The notes below the pieces were generated by a model. The model saw only the letters and a program-made list of their open reading frames with translations, was not told the origin of the DNA and did no database searches. 64,000 bases of DNA. Source: Caballeronia hypogeia. Its GTDB lineage: Bacteria > Pseudomonadota > Gammaproteobacteria > Burkholderiales > Burkholderiaceae. The position numbers and the translations under genes are program-made. The stretch is from NCBI RefSeq assembly GCF_001544875.2, contig NZ_FCOA02000036.1, positions 1 to 64,000 on the forward strand, written 5' to 3'. Positions 25,570-34,403 of this stretch are shown here, in pieces; position 1 is the stretch's first letter; every line of letters starts with the position of its first letter.

Positions 25570-26613
25570 ATGACCTGCGACTCCTCCGAAAGCCCGCTCA
25601 AAGCCGCCTTCCTGCGCCACGAAGACTCCCTCGCGCCGCCCGACCATGCGTTCGGCGAGGACGATCACGCCGTCTATCGCACGCTGCTCGAATCCACCAA
25701 GGCAATTCCCTGGAAGATCGACTGGGCGACCATGGAGTTCGCCTACATCGGCCCGCAGATCGAGGCGCTGCTCGGCTGGGCGCCGTCGTCGTGGAAAACG
25801 GTGCAGGACTGGGCCGAGCGCATGCATCCGGACGATCGCGAAGCGGTGGTCAACTTCTGTGTTTCGCAGTCGCAGGCGGGCACGGACCACGAGGCCGACT
25901 ACCGCGCGCTCACCCGTGACGGCGGCTATGTCTGGCTGCGCGATGTCGTGCACGTCGTGCGCCGCGAAAATGGCGATGTCGAGGCGCTCGTCGGCTTCAT
26001 GTTCGACATCAGCGAGCGCAAGCGCAGCGAGGAAAAGCTCGCGCAGTTGCAGAGCGAACTGGAACGCCTGTCCTTCAGCGACAGCCTCACGGGCGTAGGC
26101 AACCGCCGCCGCTTCGACGACGTGATGGCGCGCGAATGGGAAGCCGCGACTGCATCCGGCAAGCCGCTTTCGCTCGTCATGATCGACATCGATTTCTTCA
26201 AGTCGTACAACGATTACTACGGTCACCTGCAAGGCGACGAATGCCTGAAGCGCATCGCGCGCGTGCTCGGCGCGGCAGCGGGCCGGCAACACTTTCTGGG
26301 CCGCTTCGGCGGCGAGGAATTCGCGCTGATCCTCGCCAATACCGACGCCGAAGCCGCCATGCGCATCGCGGAGCGCTGCCGCGCGCTGATCGCCGATGAA
26401 GCGATCGCGCACGTGCGCTCTCCGCACAACCAGCAGGTGACGGCGAGTTTCGGCGTGGGCACCGTCGTGCCCGGCGAGCGCATCGACGTGACGACCTTCA
26501 TCAATCTGACCGACGCGCAGCTTTATCAGGCGAAGGACAATGGCCGCAATCGCATCGCCGCGGTCGATCGCGCGGGCATGCACGGCGAAGGCTTCAAGGC
26601 GCAATCGCGCTGA
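25570..26613 (+). CDS. PAS-GGDEF diguanylate cyclase
   Basis: A 347-residue cytoplasmic protein starting MTCDSSESPL. A PAS/PAC domain covers residues ~35-150 (WAERMHPDDR, then GYVWLRDVVHVVRR and VGFMFDISERK). A short coiled coil follows, then a GGDEF domain with the active GGEEF at 247-251 and the metal site MIDIDFFKSYND at 204-215. The position where the inhibitory RxxD site would sit (five residues before the motif) does not match, so product inhibition is probably absent. It should make cyclic di-GMP in response to an intracellular signal. Confidence 0.9.
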   Translation: MTCDSSESPLKAAFLRHEDSLAPPDHAFGEDDHAVYRTLLESTKAIPWKIDWATMEFAYIGPQIEALLGWAPSSWKTVQDWAERMHPDDREAVVNFCVSQSQAGTDHEADYRALTRDGGYVWLRDVVHVVRRENGDVEALVGFMFDISERKRSEEKLAQLQSELERLSFSDSLTGVGNRRRFDDVMAREWEAATASGKPLSLVMIDIDFFKSYNDYYGHLQGDECLKRIARVLGAAAGRQHFLGRFGGEEFALILANTDAEAAMRIAERCRALIADEAIAHVRSPHNQQVTASFGVGTVVPGERIDVTTFINLTDAQLYQAKDNGRNRIAAVDRAGMHGEGFKAQSR

Positions 26614-26631
26614 CGCAAGCTCGATTCGACT

Positions 26632-27327
26632 TCAGACGCGCCCGCTCACCGGAATCGCCGCGCCCGTGATGCATTGCGCCTCGGGCGAAAGCAGGAACGC
26701 GATGACCGCGCCGAGCTCTTCCGGCTTCACCCAGCGGGAGAAATCGGCGTCGGGCATGTCGCGGCGATTCGGCGCGGTATCGATGATCGACGGCAGCACC
26801 GCGTTCACCGTCACGCCTTTGTCCTTCAGTTCTTCGGCGAGCGCCTCGGTCAGGCGCAGCAGCGCGGACTTTGATGCCGCGTACGCGCCCATGCCCATGC
26901 CCGCCTTCAACGCGGCGAGCGCGCCAATATTCACGATGCGTCCGCCTTCGCCCAGCGAGGAAAGCGCCGCCTTCGATGCATTGAGCGCGGTTTTCACATT
27001 GACGTCGAACATGGTTTGCCAGGTATCGACGCTGCCGGCGGCAATCGTCTCCCAGTTGAAGGCGCCCGCGACGTTCACGAGCGCGTGCAGGCCGCCGGTC
27101 TGCCGCACGATCTCGTCGATGCCCTTTTGGGCCGATTTCGCATCCGTCAGATCGATGCCGGTGACGACGCACGCCTGGTCCAGCGGCGCGGCCAGCGCCT
27201 CCGATGCCGCTCCGTGACCGATCAGCGCGACGCGCGCGCCGCGTCCGGCGAGCACGCGCGCTGTCGCGAGTCCGAGACTGCCGAAGCCGCCCGTGACGGC
27301 GACGATCCTTCCTTCCAGACTGTTCAT
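26632..27327 (-). CDS. Short-chain dehydrogenase/reductase
   Basis: A 231-residue classical SDR. It has the cofactor motif VTGGFGSLGLATARVL (residues 11-26), the NVAGAF segment (replacing NNAG) and a catalytic YAASK. Ser and Asn positions are present. The product ends TGAAIPVSGRV as in 3-oxoacyl-ACP-reductase-like SDRs. The gene lies tail to tail with the diguanylate cyclase (18-base gap) and has no operon partner that reveals its substrate. Confidence 0.85.
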   Translation of the reverse strand: MNSLEGRIVAVTGGFGSLGLATARVLAGRGARVALIGHGAASEALAAPLDQACVVTGIDLTDAKSAQKGIDEIVRQTGGLHALVNVAGAFNWETIAAGSVDTWQTMFDVNVKTALNASKAALSSLGEGGRIVNIGALAALKAGMGMGAYAASKSALLRLTEALAEELKDKGVTVNAVLPSIIDTAPNRRDMPDADFSRWVKPEELGAVIAFLLSPEAQCITGAAIPVSGRV

Positions 27328-27568
27328 CGCGTTCCCGCTCCGGTTGAATGACGCCAGAGAAAGGATAGGACGGAAAGCAGCGCGCCAGCAGGATTAATTG
27401 ACGTCGCCGCCGCCGGCAGCGGACGGCGCATCGCGCCGCCATCAGGCGTCGATCTTCCGCGCCTTGAAGCGTTTCGTGATGCTATTCATCGCGAGCGGCT
27501 TCGAAAGCTCGCGCCGAAAGCCGCCATCCTGTCGTCGGCCGACAAACGACCGGAAGCATCGCGCCACG

Positions 27569-29110
27569 CTATTCAGCCAATACCGAGTGCGCCTTTCCTG
27601 CCGGTTGCGCGCGGCCTTCGACCGGCGCGCGTCCCGCGAGCAGCCGGACAGCCACCGAGACGCACAGCGCGAATCCGCCCGCCACCGCGAGCGCCGCCGA
27701 AAAGCCGCTCGCGAAACTCGCGCGCGCGATGCTCAGGACGGCTTCGCCGCCCGCTCCCGCATGCGCGAGATCGCCGGAGAGAAGGCGCGAGAGGAACACC
27801 GCGTCGAGCATGCTGCGCGGATCGTCGAGACTGCCGGCGTGGATCTCCAGCGCGGCGTGCGTCCGGCTGGCGAGCACGGCGCCGAGCACGCCCACCGAGG
27901 CGACGATGGCGGTGAACCGCGTCGTCGTGCTGATGCCCGACGCCATGCCGGTGCGGTTCGTCGGCACGCACGCCATGATCGCCTTTTGCGTGTCGCCGTT
28001 GAGCACGCCAGCGCCGAGTCCCGTGACGATCATGCCGAGCGCGGTCAGCCCATAGCTCGACATGCCCGCGAACCACGCCGTCAGCAGATTGCCCGCGCCG
28101 ATGGCCGCCAGCCCGAGCGACAGCAGCGTCATGCCCGGCACGCGCCGTCCGAGCGCCGCGCCGATGTGCGGGCCGATCACCATCGCGATCGCGAACGGCA
28201 GCATGCCGATGCCCGCGCGCACCGCCGGCATGCCGAACGCGTTCTGCAAGTAGAGCGGCAGGAACGTCATCATGACCTGTGCGCAGGCTGCGTAGCCGAA
28301 CATCGCGAGCACGGCGGCGACGAAGCGCGGCTGGCGGAACAACGCGAGGTCGATCATCGCGTGGTCGCGGGCGCGTTGCACGCGCACGAAAATCGCGAAG
28401 AGCGCCGCACAGGCCGCGAGACGCGCCTCGGTGCGCCAGTTCGCCCAGCCGTCGGCCTGCGCGTCGATCAGCGCCCAGATGCCGAGCGCGAGCGCGGCGG
28501 CGAAGAGCGCGCTGCCGGCCAGATCGAGCGGCCCCGCTTCGCGGTTGCGCGATTCGCGCACGCCGCGCCACGCGCAAAAAGCGAGCAGCGTGCAGATCGG
28601 CAGGTTCATCAGGAAGATCCAGCGCCAGCCGGCCCACTGGGTGATGACGCCGCCGACCAGCGGCGCGATGGTCGTGGAGACGCCCATGCACGTGCCCCAC
28701 ACGGCCCACGCGCGGGCGCGGGCCGCGCCTTCGTGAAAAGTGTTGGCGATGATCGCGAGGGCCGATGTCAGCAGCATCGCCGCGCCGACGCCCTTCGCCG
28801 CTCGTGCGAGGTTGAGCGCCAGCGCCGACGGCGCGAGCCCGCAGCCGAGCGACGCCAGAAAGAACGCGGCCAGCCCCGCGATCAGCATCTTCCTGCGGCC
28901 GACGCGGTCGGCAAGCGCGCCTGCGGGCAGCAGGCACGCGGCGAACGCGACCATGTACGCGCTCACGACCCATTCGACATCGGCGAAACCGGCGTGGAAA
29001 TCGCGCGCGATGGACGGCAACGCCACCGCGACGACATTGGTGTCGAGCGTGATCAGCGCACAAGTCGCGGATGCGGTGAGCAGGACGAAGCGGTCGGATT
29101 TATCGGACAT
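27569..29110 (-). CDS. MFS transporter, DHA2 (14-helix) drug:H+ antiporter family
   Basis: A 513-residue membrane protein with about 14 hydrophobic segments. It carries DHA2-type motif A (LADRVGRRKMLIAG), the first-helix LDTNVVAVALPSIARDF motif and motif C-like GPLVGGVITQWAGWRWIFLMN. This family pumps hydrophobic drugs or dyes out of the cell. It is transcribed divergently from a LysR regulator 103 bases away, the usual arrangement for an inducible exporter. Confidence 0.9.
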   Translation of the reverse strand: MSDKSDRFVLLTASATCALITLDTNVVAVALPSIARDFHAGFADVEWVVSAYMVAFAACLLPAGALADRVGRRKMLIAGLAAFFLASLGCGLAPSALALNLARAAKGVGAAMLLTSALAIIANTFHEGAARARAWAVWGTCMGVSTTIAPLVGGVITQWAGWRWIFLMNLPICTLLAFCAWRGVRESRNREAGPLDLAGSALFAAALALGIWALIDAQADGWANWRTEARLAACAALFAIFVRVQRARDHAMIDLALFRQPRFVAAVLAMFGYAACAQVMMTFLPLYLQNAFGMPAVRAGIGMLPFAIAMVIGPHIGAALGRRVPGMTLLSLGLAAIGAGNLLTAWFAGMSSYGLTALGMIVTGLGAGVLNGDTQKAIMACVPTNRTGMASGISTTTRFTAIVASVGVLGAVLASRTHAALEIHAGSLDDPRSMLDAVFLSRLLSGDLAHAGAGGEAVLSIARASFASGFSAALAVAGGFALCVSVAVRLLAGRAPVEGRAQPAGKAHSVLAE

Positions 29111-29190
29111 GACGGATGCGCGGCTAGGAATTGTCCGTCGATGCTAAAGGCGTCTCTGTTTCATGTCATTGGCATAGAATCGCTGAATAA

Positions 29191-29205
29191 TTATCGAAAT
29201 CGTAA
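29191..29205. promoter_or_regulatory. Possible LysR-type operator (T-N11-A)
   Basis: TTATCGAAATCGTAA has symmetric TTA/TAA ends and an inner T-N11-A, the usual LysR box. It lies 8 bases before the LysR start codon and 81 bases from the exporter start. Such a site would fit autoregulation and control of the divergent exporter. Confidence 0.35.
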
Positions 29206-29212
29206 ATACAAA

Positions 29213-30085
29213 ATGTCCGTCGAATTGCGTCATGTGCGCTGTTTTCTGAGCGTTGCGCGACATCTCCACTTCGCGCGCGCGGCGGAAGAGCTCGGCATCG
29301 CGCCGCCCGCGCTCACCAGGCAGATTCAGGAAGCGGAACGTCTGCTCGGCGTGCGGCTGTTTCATCGGACCAAGCGTTCGGTCGCGTTGACGGCCGCCGG
29401 CGAGGCCTATATGAACGAAGCCGTGAGCGCGCTCGAACATCTCGCGCGCGGCGCCGAACGCGCGGCGCTCGCGGAGCGCGGCGAACTGGGCCGGATCGTC
29501 ATTGGTTATGTCGGGTCGGCGGTCTATTCCGGCGTGCTCCAGGCGACCGTGCGCGGTTTTCGCGAACGCTTCCGCCAGGTCGAAATCGGCATCGACGAAA
29601 TCGTCATGCGCGACGCGGGCGCGCTGCTGATGGAAGGCCGCATCGATATCGCCTACGTGCGGCCGCCCGTGCCGTTTCCCGAAGGCGTCGAGACGCGCGC
29701 GGTGCATCGCGATGCGTTCATCGTCGCGCTGCCCGGCGATTCGCCGCTGGCGAAGTCGGAGCTGATCGCGCCGGCGCAACTGCGAAATCAGTCGTTCGTC
29801 GTGCCCGAGCAGGAAGGCGGTACGCTCGAAGTCGCGCGGCGCGGGCGCTTCACGCCGCGTATCGTCGCGCAGCCGGGCACGCTCGCGGCCGTGCTCGCGC
29901 ATGTGTCGCTGGGCGGCGATGTCGCGGTCGTGCCGCGCTCGCTCGCGCATTGCGTGACGGTGCCGGGCGTCGAGTATCGGGAAATCGCGGGAAAGGCGGT
30001 GCCCTCGGAAGTGGCGATGGCGTTCCGGCGCTTCGAGCGCGCGGCGGCGGTCAGGGCATATCTGGAGTTTGCCGCGAGCGCGTAG
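29213..30085 (+). CDS. LysR-family transcriptional regulator
   Basis: A 290-residue LysR protein starting MSVELRHVRCFLSVARHLHFARAAEELGIAPPALTRQIQEAE, a BenM/CatM-like winged helix, followed by a periplasmic-binding-type effector domain (RIVIGYVGSAVYSGVLQ, RIDIAYVRPP). The open frame extends far upstream but only this start begins the family. It is probably the activator of the divergent DHA2 exporter. It overlaps the convergent pyruvyl-transferase gene by 35 bases. Confidence 0.92.
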   Translation: MSVELRHVRCFLSVARHLHFARAAEELGIAPPALTRQIQEAERLLGVRLFHRTKRSVALTAAGEAYMNEAVSALEHLARGAERAALAERGELGRIVIGYVGSAVYSGVLQATVRGFRERFRQVEIGIDEIVMRDAGALLMEGRIDIAYVRPPVPFPEGVETRAVHRDAFIVALPGDSPLAKSELIAPAQLRNQSFVVPEQEGGTLEVARRGRFTPRIVAQPGTLAAVLAHVSLGGDVAVVPRSLAHCVTVPGVEYREIAGKAVPSEVAMAFRRFERAAAVRAYLEFAASA

Positions 30086-31265
30086 CCGTGTGATATGCCC
30101 GGACCACCGCCGACGCGCGTTCGCGCAGCGCCTCATGGCCGAGCTGCATGGCGTCGAGCATCGCTTCCTGCAATTGCCCGACCGGCACGACGCCTGGCGC
30201 GCCTGCAATGTCCCACGTCGACGCGTAAGCCTCCTGCTTGCGCGCATCCGCGTGACTGAAATTCACGCGCGGCAGGCCGTACGCCATCGCGACGATCCGC
30301 CCGTGCAGGCTGCTGCCCGCGAAGCCCGCGCTCGATGCGATCAGCGCGCAGATATCCCACGCGTTCAGTGACTCGAAGACCCGCACGGCGGCATGCCGCA
30401 TGCGCCGCGCCGTGCGTTCGTACACCGCGATGTCGTCGTGCCACGGCGCCGCGCCCGCGCGAAACAGCGCGATGCGAAGGCCGCTCGCTGCACCCAGCGA
30501 ATCCAGTTGACGGGCGATGTCGTCGAGCGTGCGGTCATCGCCGAAATCCGCGCTGAACTGGACGGCCAGATAACCGCGTGGGAAAGCGCGCCGCATTTCC
30601 GCGACGGCGCCCGCCTGCGCATGCGCGGCTATGCGTTCATCGAAAAGTTCGGCGATCAGCGCTGCCGGGTCGGGGCTCAGGCGCGCGTCGATGCCCGCAT
30701 GCTTCAGCGTGGCCTGCGTGTGCAGGTCGCGCACGGTGATGTCGTCGGCAGTTCGCAGTTTGGCGAGCACTTCTTCGCGCAGCGCGGCTTCGCGGGCATC
30801 CAGGGTCACGCCGCCGATCGCGTCGAAACGGATCGACGCCGCGCGCGGAAAGGTCTCGCGGCCGATCACGTAAGGCGCGCGCGCCTCCGTGCCGAGCACG
30901 GCGCGCGCCCACGCGCGGCGGTCCTCCGCATGCGCTCCGTAACGGGCGATGCACGACTGCGTTTCGTCGGGCCGCGTCAGCATGATCGCCGCTTCCCATG
31001 CGTCGCAGGTCAGAAGTTCGCCGCCGGCGTGAATCAGCGTGATGGGCTCGTCGCGCCAGCGCGCCGCGACCGACGCAAGCGCCGCGACCGCGTGACCGCC
31101 GCACGCGCGCAGGTCGCGTTGCGCGCATCCGGCGAACACCGGTTCCTGCCGCGGCGCGCGTTGCGCGAGCAGGCGCGCGGTGACATGCGCGAACAACATG
31201 TCGCCGAAATTGTGACGGTCGAATGCGCCGAAGACGATGGTTTGACGCTGCGAAGCGGTAGCCAG
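30051..31265 (-). CDS. Polysaccharide pyruvyl transferase family protein, probable CTG start
   Basis: The first ATG (31199) would begin at MLFAHVTARLL and cut off the family's N-terminal FGAFDRHNFGD block, which is encoded in frame just upstream. No ATG, GTG or TTG occurs between there and an in-frame TAA. A CTG at 31265 is preceded by AAAGGAGA at a 5-base distance, giving about 404 residues starting M-ATASQRQTIVFGAFD. The C-terminal half contains the sialyltransferase-like SSAGFAGSSLHGRIVAMAYGLPRV signature (His in SLHGR). Family members ketalise pyruvate onto exopolysaccharide sugars or modify cell-wall glycans. Confidence 0.75.
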   Translation of the reverse strand: MATASQRQTIVFGAFDRHNFGDMLFAHVTARLLAQRAPRQEPVFAGCAQRDLRACGGHAVAALASVAARWRDEPITLIHAGGELLTCDAWEAAIMLTRPDETQSCIARYGAHAEDRRAWARAVLGTEARAPYVIGRETFPRAASIRFDAIGGVTLDAREAALREEVLAKLRTADDITVRDLHTQATLKHAGIDARLSPDPAALIAELFDERIAAHAQAGAVAEMRRAFPRGYLAVQFSADFGDDRTLDDIARQLDSLGAASGLRIALFRAGAAPWHDDIAVYERTARRMRHAAVRVFESLNAWDICALIASSAGFAGSSLHGRIVAMAYGLPRVNFSHADARKQEAYASTWDIAGAPGVVPVGQLQEAMLDAMQLGHEALRERASAVVRAYHTATRSRQTPDMP

Positions 31266-31551
31266 GAGGTCTCCTTTCGAAAGACCTCGAGCTTACTCCT
31301 GACCCGCAGTAACGCCCGATGGCGCGCCGATCTCGCGCGTGGGATGTTCCCCCGCTGCGTCTGCACCAGTCCCATCAACCGGGCGAGCGCGGGAGAATGC
31401 GTGTAGCTTGCGAAACGCGTGAGACTCGTCCGAGCCGCGCTGCGTTGTTGTTTATCGCGCGCGCGATTTCCCTGAACCGCGGGCTCAACCATCGCATCAT
31501 TCGTGACCATTTGCGCCGAACCACGCCTTTCGATAAAGACATCGCTACGCC

Positions 31552-31992
31552 ATGGCCAAACCCTCTTCGACCCGCCGCCCGCCCCCGTCCGGGCCGAAGC
31601 CGTCAGGCGTCAAGCGCAGCGGCCTGCTGCACGGCTTCTTCGCCCTGCGTCATTCGCGCGATGGAATCGTCGCCACCTGGCGCGAGGAAAGCGCGTTTCG
31701 CCAGGAGGTCTGCGCCGCTGTCGTGTTGCTGCCGATTGCGTTTGTCGTGCCGGTGAGCACCACCGAGCGGGTGCTGCTCGCGAGTTCGGTGCTGCTCGTG
31801 CTGCTCGTCGAGCTGATCAATTCGAGCATCGAGGCCGCCATCGACCGGATCTCGCTCGAGCGCCATGAACTCTCGGGGCGCGCGAAGGACTGCGGCAGCG
31901 CGGCCGTCACGATCGCCATCGTCATCGGCTTGATGAGCTGGGGCATGATCTGCGGGCCGCTCGCGTGGCAATGGGTCCGTGCCCATTGGTGA
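31552..31992 (+). CDS. dgkA: Diacylglycerol kinase
   Basis: A 146-residue inner-membrane protein. A basic proline-rich N-terminus of about 25 residues precedes the DgkA core: RDGIVATWREESAFRQEV, then LLVELINSSIEAAIDRISLE with the catalytic Glu and metal-binding Asn/Glu, then the RAKDCGSAAV segment. Three membrane helices are evident. It phosphorylates diacylglycerol to phosphatidic acid for recycling during membrane-derived glycan synthesis. The N-terminal extension is longer than in E. coli DgkA (about 122 residues). Confidence 0.93.
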   Translation: MAKPSSTRRPPPSGPKPSGVKRSGLLHGFFALRHSRDGIVATWREESAFRQEVCAAVVLLPIAFVVPVSTTERVLLASSVLLVLLVELINSSIEAAIDRISLERHELSGRAKDCGSAAVTIAIVIGLMSWGMICGPLAWQWVRAHW

Positions 31993-32096
31993 GGAGCCCT
32001 GTCCGGCAGCGCTGATTTATCGCAGCGCCTGCGCTCACGATCAACTCATTCTCCGCGATCAGACTTCCCTCACACGCTGCACGACAGGAGGGAAAG

Positions 32097-32252
32097 ATGA
32101 AGATCGAAGCTGCGCCCATCGCCGCCGCCGCGCTGCTGGCCGACGATGCCGAACGCGACGCCGAGTCCGCCGAAGCCGCGCCCGTCGCGGAGCAATTGTC
32201 CTACGACGACCTTCTGCCGTATCTGCTTCTCCCGATGGCCGGGGCTTACTGA
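32097..32252 (+). CDS. 51-residue small protein upstream of a VOC gene
   Basis: The ATG at 32097 follows AGGAGGGAAAG, one of the best ribosome sites in the window, and the frame ends at TGA 32250-32252. The product starts MKIEAAPIAAAALLADDAER, stays acidic and Ala/Glu-rich to about residue 35 and ends with hydrophobic YDDLLPYLLLPMAGAY. There is no signal peptide. It stops 19 bases before the VOC start, so the two are translated from one message. I do not recognise a family; an acidic leader followed by a short hydrophobic tail resembles peptide precursors, but that is only a comparison. Confidence 0.6.
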   Translation: MKIEAAPIAAAALLADDAERDAESAEAAPVAEQLSYDDLLPYLLLPMAGAY

Positions 32253-32271
32253 AAATTTGCCGAGGCAAGTC

Positions 32272-32673
32272 ATGTTCATGCGCGACGGCGTCACTTACGA
32301 GTTTCATCATCTGGGCATTCCCACCAGCGAGCCGCGCGCGGGCGAGCGCTACAGCGCGCAGTTCCGCATGTACACGAGCGACGCCGAATGCGCTCGCCTG
32401 CGCGTGCAATATCACCGGTTCGAGGAAGGCAGCCCGCTGCCCGAATCGCTGCGCACCGTTCCGCACGCGGCGTTCAAGGTCAGCGACCTGATGAAGGCGA
32501 TCGAAGGCGAAACCGTTCTTCTCGGCCCGTATGAGCCGATCGACGGCTTTCGCGTCGCGGTGATTCAGGATGGCGAAGCGCCCGTCGAGCTGATCGAAAC
32601 CACGCTCAGCGACGAACAGATCTGGGGCCGCGCGAAAAGCGGAGAGCAGGCGTCGCTCTACCGGAAGGTTTGA
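32272..32673 (+). CDS. VOC-superfamily (glyoxalase-fold) protein
   Basis: A 133-residue protein with one glyoxalase/bleomycin-resistance fold built as two beta-alpha-beta3 modules: YEFHHLGIPTSEP at the start and VPHAAFKVSDLMKAIEGETVLLGPYEPIDGFRVAVIQDGEAPVELIE later. His14 or His15 in the first module and Glu in PVELIE in the second are candidate metal ligands. GAGG lies 6 bases before the ATG. No substrate can be assigned. It is coupled to the small ORF just upstream. Confidence 0.78.
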   Translation: MFMRDGVTYEFHHLGIPTSEPRAGERYSAQFRMYTSDAECARLRVQYHRFEEGSPLPESLRTVPHAAFKVSDLMKAIEGETVLLGPYEPIDGFRVAVIQDGEAPVELIETTLSDEQIWGRAKSGEQASLYRKV

Positions 32674-32732
32674 TGCGTCGTGTTTGTTTCATGGAGCCGC
32701 GGGCGTCCGCTCGACGCCCGCGTAGCCATCGC

Positions 32733-33209
32733 TCAGGTCGTGACACGCGTGATGCCGCCGCTCGACAGGAGCCGCACGCGTTCGCCGGCGTAGAACATCC
32801 GGCCGTCGGCGGCCTGCGTGATCGCGCGCAGATCGCCGTTGTCCAGCCGCACGGTGATTTCCAGGCCCTCGTGGCGCTCCATGCGGTTCTGGACCTGATC
32901 ACCTGCCACCGCGCCCGCGATGCCACCGATCACGCCCGCGAGCAGCGAGCCGTGTCCTTCGCCTATCGCACTCCCCGCGACCGCGCCGAGCAAACCGCCG
33001 CCGATCGCGCCGTACGGAGCCGGCCGGCCGTCGTTGTTTTCGATCGTCACGCCGCGCACGCTTTCCACCGTCGCCATACGCACGGTTTCTTCGTGTTGCG
33101 TCTGCATGCTGTTGTAGACGTCGGCCGAACTGCCCATGGATGCGCAGCCGCTCATGCCCACCGTGCAGGCGACGGCCAGCGCGCATACCGCGATAGTCGA
33201 TTTGTTCAT
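32733..33209 (-). CDS. Outer-membrane lipoprotein with glycine zipper (SlyB/PcpB-like)
   Basis: The start at 33209 has GAGGAG upstream and yields 158 residues. A lipoprotein signal ends GMSGC (lipidated Cys22). Residues ~68-105 form a glycine-zipper hairpin (GAIGGGLLGAVAGSAIGEGHGS and GVIGGIAGAVAGDQ). The C-terminal part is the beta domain of the SlyB/17-kDa antigen family. Such proteins insert in the outer membrane and respond to envelope stress in other bacteria. Confidence 0.88.
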   Translation of the reverse strand: MNKSTIAVCALAVACTVGMSGCASMGSSADVYNSMQTQHEETVRMATVESVRGVTIENNDGRPAPYGAIGGGLLGAVAGSAIGEGHGSLLAGVIGGIAGAVAGDQVQNRMERHEGLEITVRLDNGDLRAITQAADGRMFYAGERVRLLSSGGITRVTT

Positions 33210-33388
33210 GTTCTTCTCCTCGGGTCGAACGATGATTGATTGGATTCGCTCGCGATCCGTTGAGCGCGGCGCCATGGAAAGCATCGTAAAGAGCCCGAAT
33301 GAGCCGGGAATGAGGAGATGCGCCGCGCTTGACCGGCATGTGTGAAGCGCTTATACAGAACTCTCACCGCTCGCGGCCGGAGTCCTCG

Positions 33389-34153
33389 ATGACAAGAAAC
33401 GCGATTCCCCTTGTGGTTTGCGCCGTTGCGCTCGCCGCCTGCTCGACGCACGGCGGCAACAACGATTCGGGCGCTTCGCCCGCCGCGGTCTCGTCGACGC
33501 TTCCGCCCGGCGGCGTCTACAAGGGCACGTTGAAGGGCAGCAGCACCGAAGCCACGCTCCTCATGTTGTTCGACGGCACCGCCTATCTCTTCTACGGCAG
33601 CGCGGGCGGTCCTCGTCTGGCGGGTGTCGCCGTGGCGACTGGAGGGACGCAGACGGGCAACGGGCGCTTCGTCAGCAACTCGGCATTCGACTATCGCGTC
33701 GGCCGGCCGCCGGCCATGCCCGCCGTGTTCAGCGCGGACTTTTCGCATGCGCCCGCCGTCGATGGCGCGGTCACCGGCAAGGACGGCGGCGCGGGCCTCG
33801 CCTTCACTGCAAGCGTCCTGCCGATGCTCGACGTCGCCCCGAGCCGCGCCAATGCGGGCGGCCTGTACAGCGGGCGCGGCATGTCGGTGGATGGAACCAC
33901 GCAGACGCGCATCACCGTGGCCGGCGACGGCTATCTCGCGGGCACGACCAATCTGGGCTGCATCTTCAAAGGCACCGTCGCGCCGCACGAAGGCGCGAAC
34001 GCCTACGACATCTCGGTGACCTTCGGTCCCGCGCCCTGTCCGCTCCCCGACGCGACCGTGACCGGTAACGCGGTGCTCGACAGCGCGCGACTGATGATCG
34101 CCTTGCCCGCGCCGGACCGCGCGAACGTGTTTCTCTTCGACGGCCGGAAATAG
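33389..34153 (+). CDS. Hypothetical lipoprotein
   Basis: The chosen ATG at 33389 has GGAG upstream. The 254-residue product starts MTRNAIPLVVCAVALAACST with a lipobox (Cys18). The mature part is Gly/Ala-rich and beta-strand-like, containing PPGGVYKGTL, NAGGLYSGRGMSVDGT and DISVTFGPAPCPLPD. It resembles small beta-barrel or calycin-type envelope proteins but I do not recognise the family. Confidence 0.75.
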   Translation: MTRNAIPLVVCAVALAACSTHGGNNDSGASPAAVSSTLPPGGVYKGTLKGSSTEATLLMLFDGTAYLFYGSAGGPRLAGVAVATGGTQTGNGRFVSNSAFDYRVGRPPAMPAVFSADFSHAPAVDGAVTGKDGGAGLAFTASVLPMLDVAPSRANAGGLYSGRGMSVDGTTQTRITVAGDGYLAGTTNLGCIFKGTVAPHEGANAYDISVTFGPAPCPLPDATVTGNAVLDSARLMIALPAPDRANVFLFDGRK

Positions 34154-34403
34154 GCGCCGCCCGCGCGGGTTCGCGCCTTCGAAAATCGGTAATCGAATGC
34201 TTACATGGGCGATTTCTATCCTAAGATTGTTCTCACCGCAGTCAGCGTGGTGACATTTCCTCCAGTCGTTTCCGTGGTTGCGGGCTGCGTGCGTCGGCGT
34301 GAGTAGTCGTGTCGTTCAGTGCAATTTCCAGAAGCCTTGCATGGGACCGGACGAAAGCGCCAACGCGCCCGCCCCGGTCGACAACAACAGGAGACGAAAC
34401 CAG

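Noticed and set aside
27398..29212. 895-codon plus-strand frame suggesting a large fusion with the LysR regulator
   Set aside because: The first 605 codons are antisense to the DHA2 exporter and low-complexity Arg-rich; LysR homology begins only at the ATG at 29213.
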